DNA of 64,000 nucleotides, taken from assembly GCF_963576675.1 (NCBI RefSeq), contig NC_088912.1, positions 98,795,895-98,859,894 of the forward strand. Direction: 5' to 3'. The first letter of the stretch is position 1, and every line of letters starts with the position of its first letter. Made by a program: the position numbers and the translations under genes. Shown here piece by piece: positions 62,401 to 64,000 of the stretch. The notes beneath the pieces were generated by a model. It had not been told where the DNA came from. It did no database searches and saw nothing but the letters and a program-made list of their open reading frames with translations. The stretch comes from Euphorbia lathyris. Lineage: Eukaryota > Streptophyta > Magnoliopsida > Malpighiales > Euphorbiaceae.

Positions 62401-63832
62401 TTGCCCTTCAATGTCTTTCAGCAGCAGTTTCTGTCATTTTACAGGTGACCAAAATACCCTTACTTTATTTTAATAATTAGGTCTGATTAATCGGTTTGAG
62501 GTTATTCGGACATTTTTTTTACCGACTCTTCTCCTCATCAATGATGGAGAGTGGGGGTCATTGGCCGAGCCAGCCATAAGAGGTTCAGTTGCGTTCACAT
62601 GGACCCTGATGACTACGTAAATTTGGTCATTCACCGTTAGATTTAGGTGGATTAAATATAAGCCTTAGGATGTTTTGAATTTCTACCTTAGGATTTTAAT
62701 CCGTCTAGATCTAACGGTGAATGACCAAATTTACATGGTTATCAGGGTCCATGTGAACGCAACTGACAAGAGATTAGGGTAAGGCTTTAAGGCCTAGCTA
62801 CAGGCGAGCAAAATATTTTGACCGTCTTAAAGAAAGAGTCAACGGTTAAAACCGGTTCTGCATTTCATCTGATATTCGGTCCGGTTTCAGAATCTCCAAC
62901 ATATTTACTTAATAATATTAGGAATTTGAAAATCTCCAGAATTATATCTAGTTAGTCAACGGTACAATTTAGTTCGATTTTAAAGAAAAAATCAACCGTT
63001 TAATCCAATTCTGAATCTTTTTATTCTGGTATTCGATCCGATTTAGTCCTAGGCACCCCACCCCTCCCCATAGAGATTATGGGCTACCGGGAGTGTCCCT
63101 CCTCAAGAATGGTGTTGGCGGCTACTTAGGATCTCTAATTAACTAGCTCCACCATTGGAAATTGGAAAGTAGACATGATCATGGGCTGGATCGTGCCTAA
63201 GTAATAATATCCTTTATTCAGTCCCAACACAATCTGCAACTTTCAAAGTATGGGCTCAGCTGGATTCAGGCCAAACCAAAAATACAAATTCCAGACCCAA
63301 CTCAGTCCAACCTAACTCATCCATATTTTTTTCTAAAAATATAATTGATATTAAAATTAAATGGTTAAAGATGATTTTTTTTCTATACTATAAAATTATA
63401 ATAGTACATATATAATAAATTTATAAATAGAACATTTGATGAGTTGGGGAGAGATAAAAATGTTTGAGGTGCTTCAATAGCATTCTCAGACATTTTGGTT
63501 TCACTATTGCTCTAGATTAAAATTTTCGGTATGCACTCGAGCTCGAAAAAAAAAATCTCTAATTTAAACGACTTAATATCTTTTTCTCCTGCATGTCTCA
63601 TTTCAGAAATTATGAATTAAAAAAAAAAATCTGCTTAGAAATATAATAAATTGGATATATGATGATGATTTAGGCAAGATTAATCAAGAAGTATCCAGCT
63701 CCAATGAGGCTCACAACTTTAATAGGAGTATTTGGAACCTTAACTTCAGCAATTTTAGCAGCCATTATTGATCATAAAGCTTCTTCATGGAGACTCCCCT
63801 TGGATTTCACTCTTATTGCTCCTCTTTATAAT
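59434..63832 (+). CDS. WAT1-related (nodulin MtN21/EamA-type) transporter, 5' part
   Basis: Five exons with GT-AG borders and matching frames: 59434-59648, 60881-60943, 62001-62114, 62201-62444 and 63674-63832, which gives 265 codons. Exon 1 reads MEIMEEEEERKET, then KPYILCVFNSLIGAASNIVS and a second membrane helix. Exon 2 KISGAICLNIFILGVLR, exon 3 TLGRVTWFAGLEYTSATFSA and TNLIPSMTFILAVIF, exon 4 MEKLEIGKLSSRAKIGGT then FGGATLMTLYKGK, and exon 5 ARLIKKYPAPMRLTTLIG. These are the segments of the ten-helix WAT1 family; WAT1 itself exports auxin from the vacuole, others carry amino acids or auxin. Family members have about 350-390 residues and six or seven exons, so one or two exons lie beyond the window. 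All visible exons are intact. The small exon 2 and the phase pattern are usual for the family. Confidence 0.88.
60060..60845. repeat. Tandem triplication in WAT1-related intron 1
   Basis: Three copies of a roughly 280 base unit starting near 60069, 60349 and 60626 (GGTATCAAAATTAGTCC, ACGTTTCAACATGAGAAAA, TATATTAAGGTGTGTTAT, TGCTAGCTAACTTTTGATAC). They account for most of the long first intron. Confidence 0.7.
61301..61572 (+). pseudogene. LINE 3' end fragment in WAT1-related intron 2
   Basis: The plus strand encodes the tail of a LINE RNase H domain (AECKRLFEDNNGFSVRLIRR, QANSAVHPLSRSVS) and a natural stop. It ends in an A-rich tail (61540-61572). 5'-truncated insertion in the sense orientation of the host gene. 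Confidence 0.7.
62586..62764. mobile_element. Short MITE in WAT1-related intron 4 (179 bp)
   Basis: Almost perfect inverted arms of about 55 bases (CAGTTGCGTTCACATGGACC and its inverse). The inner part ATCTAACGGTGAATGACC is shared with the Mutator-type MITE at 35626-35795. Flanks AAGAGGT and AAGAGAT may be a decayed target duplication. Confidence 0.7.
62765..63673. other. Rest of WAT1-related intron 4
   Basis: Contains a decayed repeat (TTTAAAGAAAAAATCAACC versus TTAAAGAAAGAGTCAACGG, 62820-63010) in two tandem copies. No coding sequence seen. Confidence 0.45.
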
Positions 63833-64000
63833 GTAAGTTTCTACATTTATTTATTAATTAATACAAAAAGTAGGGAGAAAATCTGTTGTCCCCATTTTTG
63901 TGTCCCCTTCCACGTCTCTCTCACAAAAAGTGGTCCATTTTAATTAAAATAATATATTTTATGAGTCAATGGGACCCACATGATTAAAAGGGGCCACTTT
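63833..64000. other. Start of WAT1-related intron 5
   Basis: From 63885 a dispersed repeat also seen near 33950 and 56405 begins; the window ends inside it. The gene continues beyond. Confidence 0.5.

Overview
The window is nuclear DNA of a eudicot plant. The evidence is GT-AG introns in AT-rich DNA, plant-only protein families (a CC-NB-ARC-LRR resistance protein, an SRR1-like protein, a WAT1/MtN21-type transporter and F-box proteins) and plant lineages of retroelement. I cannot name the family or species. Only a handful of host genes are present; most of the 64 kb is transposable elements, many nested.

Layout. (1) 1-5.7 kb, 21.4-23.85 kb and 31.1-33.4 kb are three copies of one duplicated block, each carrying an F-box gene; copies 1 and 2 lie on the minus strand and copy 3 on the plus strand. 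Each copy has its own small break. Because the blocks share flanks, they record insertions: copy 1 has a 1.08 kb Mutator-type foldback and a 2.08 kb solo LTR, copy 2 has a SINE, and the other copies lack these. (2) 5860-18343 is a 12.5 kb Ty3 retrotransposon of Tat/Ogre type (gag-pol on the minus strand) with 664 bp LTRs that differ at only 5 positions. Between pol and the 3' LTR it carries a multi-exon gene on the opposite strand that encodes a plant mobile domain (PMD) protein with an acidic, coiled-coil C-terminus. Pol is broken by four in-frame stops and one frameshift; the PMD gene has one in-frame stop and one frameshift. (3) 18.3-31 kb holds LINE and Ty3 relics, several MITEs, two tRNA-like SINEs and a 3.3 kb foldback (27.66-30.92 kb) with a nested Tourist-like MITE. 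(4) 33.4-38 kb is a MITE cluster, including an hAT-like element, an RTE LINE tail interrupted by a 170 bp Mutator MITE, and a Harbinger-like element.

(5) 38.06-43.64 kb is the main host gene region: an intact 1214-residue NLR gene, then an intact SRR1-like gene, both on the minus strand. (6) 45.6-46.6 kb is a low-complexity element with terminal inverted repeats. (7) 48478-55959 is an almost full-length L1-type LINE on the minus strand, with a 16 bp target duplication, containing a 1197 bp solo LTR. (8) 56.9-57.8 kb is a 5'-truncated Ty1/copia element with its 3' LTR. (9) From 59434 to the window edge is the 5' part (five exons, 265 codons) of a WAT1-related transporter gene; its introns carry a LINE tail, a MITE and a tandem triplication.

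No rRNA, tRNA or CRISPR features were seen. Exon borders are read by eye from splice consensus and reading frame. Transposon classes rest on terminal repeats, target duplications and recognisable protein motifs, not on database searches.
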